DNA from: CBDFHV01 sp965247705
GTDB taxonomy: Bacteria > Pseudomonadota > Alphaproteobacteria > Rhodospirillales > CAMCUA01
NCBI GenBank assembly: GCA_965247705.1
Contig: CBDFHV010000037.1
Location: 1-19,042 of the forward strand
DNA length: 19,042 nucleotides
Reading direction: 5' to 3'
Shown piece by piece: positions 15,206 to 19,042 of this stretch (positions are counted from its first letter, which is position 1; every line of letters begins with the position of its first letter). The notes under the pieces were generated by a model that was not told the origin of the DNA, did not search any database, and saw only the letters and a program-made list of their open reading frames with translations. The position numbers were made by a program, and so were the translations under genes.

Positions 15206-15254
15206 GGACGATGTGGAATCGTCCGTTGACAATCGTCCAATCAATCTCCATTTC
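15206..15254 (+). promoter_or_regulatory. Candidate promoter of the copper operon
   Basis: A perfect -35 box TTGACA is at 15226-15231; the -10 is poor (about 15249-15254). Upstream, GGACGAT-GTGGA-ATCGTCC (15206-15224) is a perfect 7-bp dyad, and ATCGTCC recurs at 15232-15238 just after the -35 box. A weak -10 together with this dyad suggests regulation by a bound factor in addition to CsoR. The rest of 15030-15205 shows nothing recognisable. Confidence 0.5.
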
Positions 15255-15262
15255 CACGATGT

Positions 15263-15281
15263 ACCCCACCCCAGGTGGGGT
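15263..15281 (+). promoter_or_regulatory. CsoR-like operator dyad
   Basis: ACCCCACC-CCA-GGTGGGGT has perfect 8-bp arms made of a C-tract and a G-tract, the form of operators bound by CsoR/RcnR-family repressors. It lies just after the TTGACA promoter region and 41 bases before copZ, and the operon encodes a CsoR protein. The likely reading is repression in low copper and release when copper binds CsoR. Confidence 0.65.
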
Positions 15282-15321
15282 CGGATGCGGCCGAACCGGC
15301 CCAACGACCACGGAGAACGAG

Positions 15322-15525
15322 ATGATCAAGCTGAAAGTCGAAGGCATGACCTGCGGCCACTGCGAGAGCGCGGTCAAGGAGTCCCTGGCGACCGTACCGG
15401 GCGTCGAAGCGGTGGTCGCGGTCAGCGCCGAGACAGGGGAGGCCGTCGTTCAGGGTGATCCCGACCTCGCCAATCTGATCGCCGCCGTGAAGGAAGCGGG
15501 CTACGAGGCGACCGCCGCCCCATGA
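15322..15525 (+). CDS. copZ: CopZ-like copper chaperone (HMA domain)
   Basis: A 67-residue single heavy-metal-associated domain. MTCGHC near the N-terminus (Cys11, Cys14) binds Cu(I), and the sequence continues in the usual fold to AAVKEAGYEA. It acts in the cytoplasm and should hand copper to the ATPase CopA two genes on. ATG 15322 is chosen because GGAGAACGAG precedes it and the family start is MIKLKVEGM; the longer upstream frame is not coding-like. Its TGA overlaps the csoR start (ATGA). Confidence 0.9.
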   Translation: MIKLKVEGMTCGHCESAVKESLATVPGVEAVVAVSAETGEAVVQGDPDLANLIAAVKEAGYEATAAP

Positions 15526-15821
15526 ACGCGCCCGATCCTCACCACTGCGCGCTCCGACTCGACACGGCCACGAGAGAGGATGCGCGCGGCCGGCTGCTGT
15601 CTGTCAAGGGCCACGTCGAGGGCATCCTTCGCATGCTCGAGGCCGACTCCGTTTACTGCGTGAACGTGCTCAAGCAGCTCAAGGCGGTCGACGGCGCGCT
15701 GAACAAAGTCGGCGACCTGATTTTGCGCAGCCACCTCAAGGACCACGTGGTGACCGCCCACGAGCGGGGCGACGAGGCGGCCATCGTCGCCGAACTGATG
15801 GAAGTCCTGAAGTATCGATAG
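15522..15821 (+). CDS. csoR: CsoR-family metal-sensing repressor (DUF156), C-H-H type
   Basis: A 99-residue four-helix-type repressor of the CsoR/RcnR/FrmR family. It carries the family stretch RLLSVKGHVEGILRMLE. Metal-site positions read Cys46 (SVYCVNVL), His71 and His75 (RSHLKDHV). This is Cys-His-His, as in Thermus thermophilus CsoR, rather than the Cys-His-Cys of the classical copper sensors. A further Cys9 in an HHC motif is at the N-terminus. It overlaps copZ by ATGA and is followed by copA after 32 bases, so it should regulate its own operon through the dyad at 15263-15281. Copper is the likely signal from context; some metal breadth is possible. Confidence 0.85.
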   Translation: MNAPDPHHCALRLDTATREDARGRLLSVKGHVEGILRMLEADSVYCVNVLKQLKAVDGALNKVGDLILRSHLKDHVVTAHERGDEAAIVAELMEVLKYR

Positions 15822-15853
15822 AGGTGGCCGGAGCCACGGACAAGGAGACTTCC

Positions 15854-18376
<2,523 letters not shown>

Positions 18377-18424
18377 GGTGCGGGCGCTCCGATCGTCCTG
18401 CTCGGGATAGCGCGCAGACGGCGC

Positions 18425-18772
18425 TTAACCCGACTGGCCAGCGGGTTTGAATCCCTTGAGCGCCTTCTTTGCCCCGCGCATCGCCTTGATTGCGTCCTTC
18501 GAACTGACGGCGACGGTCGTCTTTAGATCCGTCACGCCGCCGGAGGCAGCCGCGGCGAAGAGCGCGGCCATGGTATCCGTCTCGCTCTTGCTCTTGCCGC
18601 CTTGAATAATGACCAGGAAGTCGTAGTCCCCGAAGGTGACGTAATAGCCAAGCATCTTGCCGCCAACAGACTTGACGAGGGCAGCCACGGCCTCGGACCT
18701 GTCCTCGGGCTTGGCAACCATTCCTTGAATTTCTTCGCGGGTATAGCGCCCCTGAGTGATAAAAACGGTCAT
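18425..18772 (-). CDS. GYD-domain protein
   Basis: A 115-residue small protein of the GYD-domain family, a ferredoxin-like fold of unknown function. The middle (LGYYVTFGDYDFLVIIQG) holds the GYxxxGxYD-type motif that names the family; the C-terminus is Lys-rich (AMRGAKKALKGFK). No signal peptide or membrane segment is seen. ATG 18772 is chosen because GGGGAG lies 6 bases before it; an upstream ATG at 18796 has no such site. It converges on copA with about 48 bases between stops, so a link to copper is not implied. Confidence 0.8.
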   Translation of the reverse strand: MTVFITQGRYTREEIQGMVAKPEDRSEAVAALVKSVGGKMLGYYVTFGDYDFLVIIQGGKSKSETDTMAALFAAAASGGVTDLKTTVAVSSKDAIKAMRGAKKALKGFKPAGQSG

Positions 18773-18940
18773 CGGATACTCCCCATTTGGCCCCATGGCG
18801 GGCCTCTGTTGGCGCGTTGGTCTTGCGGATCACCCATCCTTTCACGAATGTTCCCGAAGGCGCAATCGCGGTCAATGCGGTCGTCCATCCCCGCCAATTG
18901 GCGTTGAACATTGACCTCCTAACGCGCGCGGAAGTTTGCC

Positions 18941-18961
18941 CCCCGCTTCGGCGGGGTTTTT
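18941..18961 (+). terminator. Intrinsic terminator, plus-strand orientation
   Basis: CCCCGC-TTCG-GCGGGG forms a perfect 6-bp stem with a stable UUCG tetraloop, followed by TTTTT. It reads only on the plus strand. No plus-strand gene lies between the copA end (18376) and this hairpin, only the antisense GYD gene and about 170 bases of unassigned DNA. It may end copA read-through or a small unannotated RNA. Sequence after it, to the window end, shows nothing recognisable. Confidence 0.75.
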
Positions 18962-19042
18962 GCTTGATTGTCGCATGAGTGTAGGCTCTCTTCCCGGGAG
19001 GAACGCCAAGGGCAGATAACGATCCCACAGTGGCGCCCCCGC

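Overview
The window looks like a high-GC alphaproteobacterial chromosome segment, probably of the Rhodospirillales type. This rests on a stand-alone NDUFS4-like complex I accessory subunit (an alphaproteobacterial and mitochondrial trait), GC-rich third codon positions, and the overall gene style. The species cannot be named from the sequence.

Left third (1-7304, minus strand, transcribed right to left): a redox operon of FAD/[2Fe-2S] oxidoreductase, tandem cyclic-nucleotide-binding-domain protein, four-cluster [4Fe-4S] protein, transmembrane di-heme cytochrome b, and decaheme cytochrome c with a Cys-rich cytoplasmic N-terminus (runs off the left edge). The genes overlap or nearly abut. Together they read as a path for electrons between NAD(P)H in the cytoplasm and multiheme cytochrome in the periplasm, possibly gated by a nucleotide-sensing subunit. 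The operon is damaged as sequenced. A 1415-bp IS3-like element sits in the cytochrome b gene with a 15-bp target duplication; removing the element and one copy restores the frame exactly. One-base frameshifts occur in the cytochrome c gene (near 1070), at the cNMP/ferredoxin junction (near 4905, probably one fused protein originally), and in the IS transposase itself (near 3190). Whether these are real decay or assembly errors cannot be decided here.

Middle (7497-10766): two IS1380-family elements abut, divergently transcribed, just upstream of the redox operon. They are followed by a gap with a possible gene remnant, then tRNA-Pro(TGG), the NDUFS4-like gene and tRNA-Arg(TCT). A relic of an IS1380-type end lies at the 3' end of the next gene.

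Right half: a minus-strand pair (degenerate PleD-like REC-REC-GGDEF regulator and FrnE-like DsbA protein) is preceded by an 11-bp triplet repeat that gives three perfect TATAAT boxes. Next comes a minus-strand EntS-like MFS exporter, divergent from a plus-strand copper operon copZ-csoR-copA with a CsoR-like operator dyad. A convergent small GYD-domain gene and an unexplained plus-strand terminator end the window.
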